NCBI GenBank assembly: GCA_007117255.1
Contig: SKGU01000118.1
Coordinates: forward strand, 1 to 5,954
DNA: 5,954 bases
Direction of reading: 5' to 3'
Origin: Natronohydrobacter sp.
GTDB taxonomy: Bacteria > Pseudomonadota > Alphaproteobacteria > Rhodobacterales > Rhodobacteraceae
Position numbers and translations under genes: made by a program
Notes under the pieces: generated by a model
What the model was told of the DNA's origin: nothing
Seen by the model: only the letters and a program-made list of their open reading frames with translations
Database searches by the model: none
Part shown: positions 1-5,953 of the stretch, one piece after another
How the letters are laid out: the number at the start of each line of letters is the position of its first letter
Position numbering within the stretch: position 1 is the stretch's first letter

Positions 1-2
1 CC

Positions 3-62
3 CCCGAAACGCTGACGCGGATCGCGGGCGATCTGACAGTTCTGGTGTCGTGCTGGAACTGA
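3..62 (+). CDS. Possible C-terminal tail of a convergent gene (partial, 5' end outside window)
   Basis: The plus-strand frame starting at base 3 is open from the window edge to a TGA at 60-62 and reads PETLTRIAGDLTVLVSCWN. The codons are mostly GC-ending, as in the genuine genes here. The tail would converge on the amidotransferase gene, whose TAG lies at 68-70. Bases 37-42 and 56-61 form a 6-bp inverted repeat (CAGTTC/GAACTG) without a T run, so any terminator there would be weak. I do not recognise the family. A second plus frame is also open here and runs into the amidotransferase gene, so an open frame of this length is weak evidence. Confidence 0.35.
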   Translation, partial: PETLTRIAGDLTVLVSCWN

Positions 63-67
63 ACAGC

Positions 68-808
68 CTAGTCGCGCGCGAAATGGCGCACGAAATTGGC
101 AAGGATACGGCCTGACAGGGCTGTATCCGCATCCGCACAGCGCGCGATAAGGTTGTCTGCCTCATCGGGGTTGAAATAGCCCTTCTCGCGGTAGACGCGA
201 ATGCGCAGCGCGAAGCTGGCCCCATCGGCTTCGGGATGGAATTGCGTTGCATAGATGCGGTCACGGTAGCGCAGCATCTGAATCGGACAGCGCGCCCCTT
301 CCAGCAGATGGGTGGCACCCGCTGGCAGCGCCTCCAGCGCTTCCTTATGACCCACAAGGGCCGTGAAGCTGTCTGGCACCCCCTCCAGCAAGGGATCACC
401 GGCGCTTTCAGGACGGCGAGTGCAGGTGATCGGGCCAACTGCCTCGCCGTACTGGCCCTGCCCCACAGGCGCAGCCAGATGGCGGCCCAGAATGCCAATC
501 CCGTAACAGCATCCCAGAAACGGCACATTCTGCGCGGTGATGGCAGGCATCAGACCAAGAATTTGCGCCTCTATGCGCGCCTCAGTGGGGTGTTTGCTCG
601 CGGGTGGATCACTCACACAGCCCGGACCACCCCCGACGATCACACCAGAAACCCCCGCAAGATCCAGATCAGCGGGCAGATCGGTCTGATCCAGCCGAAC
701 ACGCTTCACCTCATCCGAGGCCAGACCAGAGCGGCGCAGGATCGCGGCGAATTCTTCATCTGCGGCTTCGGTCTCTGGGCGCAGTTGCAAGATCAGATAG
801 GGTTTCAT
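68..808 (-). CDS. Class I glutamine amidotransferase (GMP synthase-like GATase1 domain protein)
   Basis: A stand-alone 246-residue class I (triad) glutamine amidotransferase, expected to release ammonia from glutamine in the cytoplasm. The N-terminus has an alpha/beta core with GVIVGGGPG at about 55-63. The nucleophile elbow LGCCYGIG places the catalytic Cys at 101, with a second Cys just before it at 100. The HPE motif in ATQFHPE gives His191 and Glu193, completing the triad. A GHKEAL segment near 153-158 is typical of the GMP synthase-like GATase1 group. No ATP-pyrophosphatase or other synthetase domain follows, so this is not a full GuaA. The length of about 240 residues fits the single-domain group annotated as 'GMP synthase-glutamine amidotransferase domain', whose substrates are mostly unknown. 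The ATG is preceded by GAGGA about 10 nt upstream, inside the 25-bp gap after trkH, so translation is probably coupled to the trkH transcript. The acceptor substrate cannot be told from the sequence. Confidence 0.9.
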   Translation of the reverse strand: MKPYLILQLRPETEAADEEFAAILRRSGLASDEVKRVRLDQTDLPADLDLAGVSGVIVGGGPGCVSDPPASKHPTEARIEAQILGLMPAITAQNVPFLGCCYGIGILGRHLAAPVGQGQYGEAVGPITCTRRPESAGDPLLEGVPDSFTALVGHKEALEALPAGATHLLEGARCPIQMLRYRDRIYATQFHPEADGASFALRIRVYREKGYFNPDEADNLIARCADADTALSGRILANFVRHFARD

Positions 809-833
809 CGCTGCTCATTCCTCATGGCATGCC

Positions 834-2282
834 TCAGCCCCGCCAGAAACGCGGCAACAACAGCACCAGAACCGCCAGCACTTCCAACCGGCCCAGATAC
901 ATTCCGAAGATCATCAACCATTTCGCCGCCAAGGGAAACTGATCGACAGCACCTGTCGCCCCGACCTCTGGCCCGAATACTGGGCCAATATTGCAAATCG
1001 CAGTCCATGCGGCCGTGATGGCTGTGCGCAGCTCCAGCCCTGTCAGTGACAGAGCCACAGCCAGCGCCAGAAAGATCGCAACAAAGGCTGTGAACATGAC
1101 AATCACCGATGAAATCACATCCGGTTCCAGGCGCTTGCCGCCCAATCGCAAGGCGACAACCTCATTCGGGCGGCGCAGACGCTGCATCTGCGCGCGGATT
1201 GCCTCGAACAGGACCAGATAGCGAAACACTTTGAGCGAACACCCGGTCGAGGCCGTGCAGGCCCCGATGAAGCCCACGATAATCACCACCAGAAGCGGAA
1301 AATCGCCCCAGCCCGACACATCTTCGCTGCCATAGCCAGTGCCTGTGAACAGGGTGATGACATTGAACAGGGTCCCGCGCAGAATATCCAGCGGGTGCCC
1401 GTCGCTGCTGAACAGGCGGTAAGCGATGATTACCCCTACTGCATAGCCCGACCAGCGCAGGAAGGCGCGCACCTGCACATCGCGCCAAAGCGGCACAGCC
1501 GAGCCGCGCACAAGCTGGATGTAGCGAATGAACGGCAGCCCGGCGAGGATCATGTAGAGCGCCGCCACATATTCCAGAGACCCTGTGAACTTGGCAAAGG
1601 ACTGGTCAGTGGTCGAAAACCCACCTGTCGCAATCGTGGTCAGCGCATGGTTGATCGCGTCAAAGCCGTTCATGCCATAGGCCATGTAGGAAATGATCGC
1701 TGCGAGGGTCAGGCCGACATAGACTTGCAGTAACCCCATTGAGATATCATAGACGCGCGGCAGCACCTTGCCCATCGTATCGAAGGCTTCCGCCTGAAAA
1801 TGCTGCATCCCCCCCACGCGCAGCACCGGCAGGAAGACCAGCGCCACGATGATGATACCAAGCCCCCCCAACCATTGCAGGATAGACCGCCAGACCAGCA
1901 CCCCGGGCGGCAAGTCATCAAGGCCGACGAAAACAGTCGTACCGGTCGTGGTCATGCCCGACATGGCCTCGAAATAGGCATGTGTCAGGCTTGCATGTGG
2001 CGCGCCCAACATGAAAGGGATGGCACCGAATGCAGGCAGGATCGCCCAGACACTGGCCGTCAACAAAAAGGACTGACGCCGCCCCAGCCCATCGGCCAGC
2101 GCCAGCCGCGTAGCAACAGCAGCAACCCCGCCAACAAGGCTGACAAGAAAGCTCGCGCGGGCAAAGGCATGCCAGTTCTCATTGCCAGCCTGCCAGTCAA
2201 CTGCGGCGGGTATCAGCATCAGCACGCCCAGTGTCAGACTGAGCAAGCCAATCAGGTGAAAGACTGGACGCAGATCAAGCAT
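834..2282 (-). CDS. trkH: TrkH family potassium uptake protein (Trk system membrane subunit)
   Basis: The 482-residue product is the pore-forming inner-membrane subunit of a Trk/Ktr-type K+ transporter. It is hydrophobic along most of its length and shows the four-repeat architecture of the family. The four pore loops with filter glycines can be read: MTTTGTT at about 110-116, TTIATGGFST at about 215-224, TGTGYG at 313-318 and NIGPVFG at 431-437. The first helix starts near residue 7, with no separate signal peptide. The length matches bacterial TrkH (about 480). The ATG has AAAGG 9 nt upstream and lies 33 bp after the phosphofructokinase stop. TrkH normally works with the NAD/NADH- and ATP-binding regulator TrkA, but no trkA is in this window, so it must be elsewhere if the system is complete. 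The fourth filter has Val435 where I would often expect Gly or Ala. This is probably a tolerated variant. The alternative name KtrB is less likely given length and lineage. Confidence 0.93.
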   Translation of the reverse strand: MLDLRPVFHLIGLLSLTLGVLMLIPAAVDWQAGNENWHAFARASFLVSLVGGVAAVATRLALADGLGRRQSFLLTASVWAILPAFGAIPFMLGAPHASLTHAYFEAMSGMTTTGTTVFVGLDDLPPGVLVWRSILQWLGGLGIIIVALVFLPVLRVGGMQHFQAEAFDTMGKVLPRVYDISMGLLQVYVGLTLAAIISYMAYGMNGFDAINHALTTIATGGFSTTDQSFAKFTGSLEYVAALYMILAGLPFIRYIQLVRGSAVPLWRDVQVRAFLRWSGYAVGVIIAYRLFSSDGHPLDILRGTLFNVITLFTGTGYGSEDVSGWGDFPLLVVIIVGFIGACTASTGCSLKVFRYLVLFEAIRAQMQRLRRPNEVVALRLGGKRLEPDVISSVIVMFTAFVAIFLALAVALSLTGLELRTAITAAWTAICNIGPVFGPEVGATGAVDQFPLAAKWLMIFGMYLGRLEVLAVLVLLLPRFWRG

Positions 2283-2315
2283 GGATCGCAGCCTTTGCGC
2301 GCGACCTGCGCAGTG

Positions 2316-3257
2316 TCAAGCGTCAAGCCGCAGCAGTTGGCAGTTCTGGGCCAGTTGTTCGACATCGGCACGCTTGCAGAGCGCTGTCCCGTCGCTGGTG
2401 ACCGTCGCCGCAGCGGCCGCAGTTCCAAGAACGAGCGCCTGAGCGGCTGTATCCCCGCGCGCCAGCGCCAGCGAGAACGCACCGGTAAAGCTATCACCAG
2501 CACCGACCTTGCTGCGGACAGGTACCTGCGGCGGTCGACAATGAAAAAGCCCCGCCTGCGAAGCCAGAACATTCCCATCTGCCCCACATGCAATCGCCAC
2601 CAGATCGGCCACGTTGCGCTTGCGCATGTCCTGCGCAAAACGCGCTGTCTCTTGGGGGTTCGCCAGACTGCACCCAGCCTGCAATTCGGCCTCTGCCTGG
2701 TCAAGACGCAGCACAAAGGCCGGCAGATCAGGCCGCGCGACAAGACGTTGCAGCGGCGCGCCAGATGTATCAACGATCAAACGCCCCTCACCCAGCCTGC
2801 GGGCAAGATCCTGAGGGAAGCTGTCAGAGACCCCGTTGGGCTGACTGCCCGACAACACGACAATCCCCCGCGCCTGCGCGACAATGTCATCCAGCGCGCG
2901 CGCCCCTAACGCTGCAGGCCAGTCATCGCCGGGCATCTGCAATCGGAATTGCTGGGCCGTTTCATCTGTGATCGCCCAGCTTTGCCGCGTTTCGCCCGGC
3001 GCATCAAAGACATGGGTGGCCACACCCTGTGCGCGCAACAGTGCAAGATGCTGAGCGCCAACGGCGCCGCCAAGCGCAAGCCACGCGCAGACCGACCCGC
3101 CCAACTCGTGTATCACCCGCGCCACATTGACACCGCCGCCCCCCGCTTCACGCATCGGCGCATGCAGTCGCAACTTTGGGCCAGCCACCAATTTCGCGAT
3201 ACGCGCTGAAACATCCAGTGCGGGATTCAAGGTCACAGTCAGAATGGGATCGTTCAT
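2316..3257 (-). CDS. pfkB: PfkB-family phosphofructokinase (Pfk-2-like or 1-phosphofructokinase)
   Basis: A 313-residue ribokinase/PfkB-fold sugar kinase that transfers phosphate from ATP to a fructose phosphate. The N-terminus ILTVTLNPALD is the standard start of the phosphofructokinase subgroup. GGGGVNVAR at 39-47 is the substrate-side glycine motif, and KVGAGDSFTGAF at 250-261 carries the presumed catalytic base Asp255 and the anion hole. FRLQMPG near 104-110, VLSGSQPNGV near 134-143 and GTALC near 290-294 resemble E. coli Pfk-2, favouring a 6-phosphofructokinase, but sequence alone does not exclude 1-phosphofructokinase (FruK). The usual K-P-N-x-x-E segment reads R-L-D-Q-A-E at 184-189, so the Asn of NxxE is Asp186. 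An in-frame TAA 12 nt before the ATG excludes a longer start. No Shine-Dalgarno sequence is seen at normal spacing; the nearest AAAGG is about 21 nt away. It leads a tight run with trkH and the amidotransferase gene. Confidence 0.88.
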   Translation of the reverse strand: MNDPILTVTLNPALDVSARIAKLVAGPKLRLHAPMREAGGGGVNVARVIHELGGSVCAWLALGGAVGAQHLALLRAQGVATHVFDAPGETRQSWAITDETAQQFRLQMPGDDWPAALGARALDDIVAQARGIVVLSGSQPNGVSDSFPQDLARRLGEGRLIVDTSGAPLQRLVARPDLPAFVLRLDQAEAELQAGCSLANPQETARFAQDMRKRNVADLVAIACGADGNVLASQAGLFHCRPPQVPVRSKVGAGDSFTGAFSLALARGDTAAQALVLGTAAAAATVTSDGTALCKRADVEQLAQNCQLLRLDA

Positions 3258-3276
3258 ATGCGCAGATTAGCCCGGA

Positions 3277-3296
3277 TGCCTTTCGCATGGAAGGCA
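3277..3296. repeat. Small inverted repeat upstream of the phosphofructokinase gene
   Basis: TGCCTT at 3277-3282 and AAGGCA at 3291-3296 are perfect 6-bp inverted arms around an 8-base loop. They lie 20-39 bases before the pfk start codon. The site could be an operator or a leader hairpin, but arms of this length also arise by chance. Confidence 0.2.
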
Positions 3297-3326
3297 CATA
3301 CCACCCGACACAGCACCACAGCGCAA

Positions 3327-3355
3327 GTAGGGTGCGTGCTCAGCACGCACCTTAC
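3327..3355. repeat. 13-bp inverted repeat, possible folE2 terminator or dispersed palindrome
   Basis: GTAGGGTGCGTGC at 3327-3339 and GCACGCACCTTAC at 3343-3355 pair over 13 positions, with one G-T wobble and a 3-base loop (TCA on the plus strand). It starts only 7 bases past the folE2 stop, the expected place for a folE2 terminator, and lies about 70 bases before the pfk start. On the minus strand the stem is followed by TTGCG rather than a T run, so it is not a textbook intrinsic terminator. It may act as a 3' stabilising hairpin, or be a copy of a repetitive extragenic palindrome. The rest of the 3258-3361 gap holds no clear promoter. Confidence 0.7.
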
Positions 3356-3361
3356 CCCTTG

Positions 3362-4453
3362 TCAGCCAACGTGAAACAATGTCGCAAACAGGCGCGGGTC
3401 AAGACTCGCGGCCTCAAAACTTGGTCCGCGTGTCAAGACACTGACCGCGTCATGGCTGTGCAGGCTTTCCTGATGGCTGGCAACAACACGGAAATCGCCG
3501 ATCCGCGCATCGCGTTCCATTTGCTCGCAAAAACTACGCGCTGCATCTTCGACGAAGATCGGATTGGCCGCATTCAGTTCAGCAAATGCCTGTTCATCCT
3601 CGCGCTTGACCATCACTTGCGTCTCTGTGGGCACTGCTGCGCGGCACAGATCGATCAGATCCTCGAACCACAGCTTGCGTCCTTCCAGCACTTCAACCGA
3701 AATACGCGCGACCGAGCGCTGCGAATGAGGTGTTGCGAGTTGCCCGCGCGTCGCGCGCGCATGTTCGCTCAGTTCCAGCGAACATGGGCAGGTCGAAGAG
3801 TAGACATAATCAAGATGCATGAACATCTGCCGCACCCCAGCCTGATCGACAAGCTCCAGCGCGATATCGTAATACTGATAGCCCGATAGCCCCGAACGCA
3901 GCGATTGCACTTTCATCGGAAAGCTGAAACGCATCATGATGCGCGCATCAAAACTCTCCAGATCGGTCTTGTAATCATCCAGCGCAGCGCGGATCACATC
4001 TGCACTGAATGTACGCTCTGCATGCCCATAAAAACTGCGCATGATCCGGCTCATGTTGATGCCTTTTTTCTCGGCTTCCAGACTGACCGTGCCAGTGACC
4101 GAGGTTTCCAGTGTCAGATCGCCATTGTCGCGCGTGTGATACCGGATCGGCAGGCGGAAGTTGGAAATGCCGACATGCTGAATTTGCGCCTTTGCGCCCA
4201 CGATCAGGCTGGCAGGCCCGTTCTGCAGGTCCGGCAAACCCGCCTTGTAGGCGCTGTCTACCTCGAATGCCGATGGATAATTGCGATTCAGCACCGGATA
4301 GGCCGCAGCGGGCAGCAAGCTTGTCACCGAGTTTTCCACCTCGGCGCGCTCTGCATCCGGCGCAGCATCCGCGTAACGGCGCAACAGATCAAGCGCGGCC
4401 TCTGCCTCTTCGCGGGACGGGGACTGGCTGAGATCGGGCACATGCAAATTCAT
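3362..4453 (-). CDS. folE2: GTP cyclohydrolase FolE2 (type IB)
   Basis: The 363-residue product converts GTP to 7,8-dihydroneopterin triphosphate plus formate, the entry step of tetrahydrofolate synthesis (also used for queuosine precursors where that pathway exists). It belongs to the FolE2/COG1469 family in the tunnelling fold, distinct from zinc-dependent FolE. Family marks are VGISNFRLPI near 94-103, KGINMSR at 130-136, the Cys-rich segment STCPCSLELSEH at about 220-231 with Cys222 and Cys224 as candidate catalytic/metal residues, and TPHSQRS at 241-247 with His243. HSHDAVS near 332-338 is the usual C-terminal motif. The ATG has AGGAAGGAA 8 nt upstream, an excellent ribosome binding site. 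The 82-bp gap after metZ contains no strong terminator. It holds a weak 5-bp inverted repeat (CTGCC/GGCAG, 12-base loop) just before the ribosome binding site. I see no clear Zur-like palindrome, although folE2 is zinc-regulated in several bacteria. Length and motifs are complete. Confidence 0.95.
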   Translation of the reverse strand: MNLHVPDLSQSPSREEAEAALDLLRRYADAAPDAERAEVENSVTSLLPAAAYPVLNRNYPSAFEVDSAYKAGLPDLQNGPASLIVGAKAQIQHVGISNFRLPIRYHTRDNGDLTLETSVTGTVSLEAEKKGINMSRIMRSFYGHAERTFSADVIRAALDDYKTDLESFDARIMMRFSFPMKVQSLRSGLSGYQYYDIALELVDQAGVRQMFMHLDYVYSSTCPCSLELSEHARATRGQLATPHSQRSVARISVEVLEGRKLWFEDLIDLCRAAVPTETQVMVKREDEQAFAELNAANPIFVEDAARSFCEQMERDARIGDFRVVASHQESLHSHDAVSVLTRGPSFEAASLDPRLFATLFHVG

Positions 4454-4535
4454 CGTGGGATTTCCTTCCTGTCTGCCGCTTTACAAATAGGCAGTGGTTT
4501 TTGCTTTTCCACAACTATACGCGACGCGCCCGCAT

Positions 4536-5717
4536 TCAGATCATATCAAGCGCAATCCGGAAGTCATCAATCAAATCCGCCACATCTTCCAGCCCGACCG
4601 ACAGCCGGATCAGCCCTGGCGTGATACCGAGCGCGGCTTTCTGATCATCCGGCAAGCGCTGATGGGTTGTTGTGGCGGGGTGTGTGACGATGCTGCGGGC
4701 GTCGCCAAGGTTGTTCGATATTACAGCCACTTGCAGCGCATTCAGAACCCTGAACGCAGCCTCTTTGCCTGCGGCCACATCCAGTGCCATGACGGTGCCG
4801 AATCCACCCATCTGCGCCTTTGCAATCGCATGTTGCGGATGGTCCGGCAGGCCCGGATATATCACACGCGCCAGCCGCGGATCATCCTTCAGCGCTTCGG
4901 CGAGCGCCTGTGCAGATGCGGCCTGTGCGCGCACCCGCAGATCCATCGTTGTCAGCCCATTAAGCATGATCCAGGCGTTGAAAGGCGACAATGCGCCGCC
5001 GGTATGCTTCAGATAAGGCTCGACGGTCTTGCGGATGAAGTCCTGCGTGCCACAGATCACACCTCCGAGCGCCCGCCCCTGCCCGTCGATATGCTTGGTG
5101 GCCGAATAGATGATCACATCCGCCCCAAGCTCTACAGCGCGGCTGAAAACAGGGGTCGCAAAGACATTGTCCACAACGACCAGCGCCCCCACAGCATGCG
5201 CAATATCCGCCACTGCTTTCAGGTCAATGACTTCCAGTGTCGGGTTGGAAACAGTTTCAAGAAACACCGCGCGCGTCTCCGGGCGCACAGCCGCCGCCCA
5301 TTGCGCCAGATCCGTGCCATCGACAAAAGTGACCTCGACCCCGTAGCGGGTCAGGATCTCTTCCAGAACATAAAGACACGAGCCGAACAGCGCCCGCGAC
5401 GAGACGACATGATCGCCCGCGCGCAGCATCGCCGTCAACGCACCCGATACCGCCGCCATGCCGGACGCTGTGGCAAAGGCATCCTCTGTGCCCTCCAAAG
5501 CCGCGATCCGGTCTTCAAATGCCGCAACTGTGGGATTTCCATAGCGCGCATAGATGAACTCATCCGGGCCCGTTTTGAGGAACCGCGCTTCGGCAGCTTC
5601 TGCGGATGGATAGACAAACCCTTGTGTGAGGTAGATCGCCTCGGCCACTTCGCCATATTGGCTGCGCCGCGCGCCATGATGCACCATTCTTGTGCGCTTG
5701 CCTAAATCCTGCGTCAT
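4536..5717 (-). CDS. metZ: O-succinylhomoserine sulfhydrylase
   Basis: A 393-residue PLP enzyme of the Cys/Met metabolism family that makes L-homocysteine from O-succinylhomoserine and sulfide, the direct-sulfhydrylation route to methionine. YARYGNPT at 56-63 binds the cofactor phosphate from the neighbouring subunit, SGMAA at 85-89 is the phosphate-binding turn, and DNVFATP at 183-189 holds Asp183, which pairs with the pyridine nitrogen. Lys208 in SATKHIDGQGR is the Schiff-base lysine. SIVTHPATTTHQ at 342-353 is the C-terminal substrate-carboxylate region. The 'SATKHIDGQGR' and 'YARYGNP' signatures favour MetZ over cystathionine gamma-synthase (MetB) or cystathionine beta-lyase (MetC), although these paralogues are close. 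The ATG has AAAGGA 9 nt upstream. It lies 20 bases past the T run of an intrinsic terminator and downstream of a SAM-II riboswitch. This independently supports a methionine-pathway role and predicts repression when SAM is plentiful. Confidence 0.95.
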   Translation of the reverse strand: MTQDLGKRTRMVHHGARRSQYGEVAEAIYLTQGFVYPSAEAAEARFLKTGPDEFIYARYGNPTVAAFEDRIAALEGTEDAFATASGMAAVSGALTAMLRAGDHVVSSRALFGSCLYVLEEILTRYGVEVTFVDGTDLAQWAAAVRPETRAVFLETVSNPTLEVIDLKAVADIAHAVGALVVVDNVFATPVFSRAVELGADVIIYSATKHIDGQGRALGGVICGTQDFIRKTVEPYLKHTGGALSPFNAWIMLNGLTTMDLRVRAQAASAQALAEALKDDPRLARVIYPGLPDHPQHAIAKAQMGGFGTVMALDVAAGKEAAFRVLNALQVAVISNNLGDARSIVTHPATTTHQRLPDDQKAALGITPGLIRLSVGLEDVADLIDDFRIALDMI

Positions 5718-5737
5718 CCTGCCCGATCCTTTCGGCC

Positions 5738-5770
5738 AAAAAAAGCCCCCGTACCCAAAGGCCGGGGGCT
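5738..5770 (-). terminator. Intrinsic terminator in the metZ leader (attenuator)
   Basis: On the minus strand AGCCCCCG (5770-5763) pairs with CGGGGGCT (5751-5744) over 8 perfect base pairs around an 11-base loop. A run of seven T follows, the first of which is the last base of the stem. It lies between the riboswitch and the metZ ribosome binding site, in the same direction as metZ, so it is an attenuator rather than an upstream gene's terminator. The 5' arm begins about 10 bases past the end of the riboswitch core. Confidence 0.93.
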
Positions 5771-5786
5771 ACGCCCTGACCTCTTT
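5757..5786 (-). promoter_or_regulatory. Predicted antiterminator helix in the metZ leader
   Basis: On the minus strand AAAG (5786-5783) can pair with CTTT (5760-5757). After a 2-base bulge, GTC (5780-5778) pairs with GGC (5763-5761) with one wobble. Inside this, GGGC (5776-5773) pairs with GCCC (5769-5766) around a GTA triloop. This structure consumes most of the terminator's 5' arm. It also uses three bases of the conserved CTAAA at the riboswitch 3' end, so it is mutually exclusive with both. The pairing is seen in the sequence; its role is inferred and no folding energy was computed. Confidence 0.5.
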
Positions 5787-5834
5787 AGCGGAATATTTAA
5801 CGTGGCCCGCAATCCGGAAAACAAAGCGCCACGG
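5780..5834 (-). promoter_or_regulatory. SAM-II (SAM-alpha) riboswitch upstream of metZ
   Basis: The minus strand reads as the SAM-II H-type pseudoknot aptamer. P1 is CGTGGC (5833-5828) with GCCACG (5806-5801), a perfect 6-bp helix. The pseudoknot helix pairs GCGG (5810-5807), at the end of the first loop, with CCGC (5791-5788). The conserved CGTTAAA (5802-5796) directly follows the P1 3' strand, and CGCTAAA (5790-5784) follows the pseudoknot strand, both as in the alphaproteobacterial SAM-II consensus. The CTTTG in the first loop fits the usual ATTTG. SAM-II is known upstream of methionine and SAM biosynthesis genes in alphaproteobacteria, which matches metZ. Expected behaviour is repression on SAM binding. 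The identification rests on remembered consensus motifs plus pairing, not on a covariance search. Confidence 0.92.
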
Positions 5835-5852
5835 GCCAAAGGCCACAGCCCT

Positions 5853-5881
5853 GCGCTAGGCGCTTTTCACGGTGGGGTCAA
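5853..5881 (-). promoter_or_regulatory. Candidate sigma-70 promoter for metZ
   Basis: The minus strand has TTGACC (5881-5876), five of six matches to the -35 consensus. A 17-base spacer separates it from TAGCGC (5858-5853), a poor -10 box matching only the first TA. Transcription would start near 5846, about a dozen bases before the riboswitch P1 helix, which is a sensible position. The weak -10 keeps confidence moderate. Confidence 0.45.
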
Positions 5882-5910
5882 GTCGCATCATTGGCCTGCA
5901 TAACGCCAAA

Positions 5911-5932
5911 TGCCGATGCGTCAGCATCGGCA
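5911..5932. repeat. 9-bp perfect inverted repeat upstream of metZ
   Basis: TGCCGATGC at 5911-5919 and GCATCGGCA at 5924-5932 are perfect inverted arms around GTCA. The site lies about 30 bases upstream of the candidate -35 box. On the minus strand the stem is followed by TTTGG only, so it would be a weak terminator for a gene beyond the right edge. It could instead be an operator or part of a palindromic repeat. Confidence 0.6.
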
Positions 5933-5936
5933 AGCG

Positions 5937-5953
5937 CCCGCGAGGCGTGCGGG
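5937..5953. repeat. Second hairpin at the right edge, probably cut by the window
   Basis: CCCGC at 5937-5941 and GCGGG at 5949-5953 pair around a 7-base loop, 4 bases from the neighbouring 9-bp repeat. The left side continues outward as AAGCG, and the matching right side would lie past base 5954, so the full arm length cannot be seen. Together the two hairpins look like a paired-palindrome element. Confidence 0.4.

Noticed and set aside
20..33. GATCGC/GCGATC palindrome near the left edge as a terminator for the amidotransferase gene
   Set aside because: The loop is only 2 bases, no T run follows on either strand, and it may be inside coding sequence.
236..1018. Plus-strand open frame of 260 codons overlapping the amidotransferase and trkH genes
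   Set aside because: It is antisense to two genes with complete family motifs, and its protein is rich in Arg, Gln and His without any recognisable domain, as expected of an antisense shadow in GC-rich DNA.
1800..2909. Plus-strand open frame of 369 codons
   Set aside because: It lies antisense to trkH and pfk, spans their intergenic gap, and has the composition of a shadow frame with no motif.
4454..4535. Zur-type operator or own promoter for folE2
   Set aside because: The gap has no clear AT-rich palindrome. The best promoter-like match (TTGTGG, 19-base spacer, TATTTG) has poor boxes and non-ideal spacing.
4494..5705. Plus-strand open frame of 403 codons antisense to metZ
   Set aside because: It mirrors metZ almost exactly, whose PLP motifs are complete. 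The antisense protein has many Arg, Cys and His residues and no domain.
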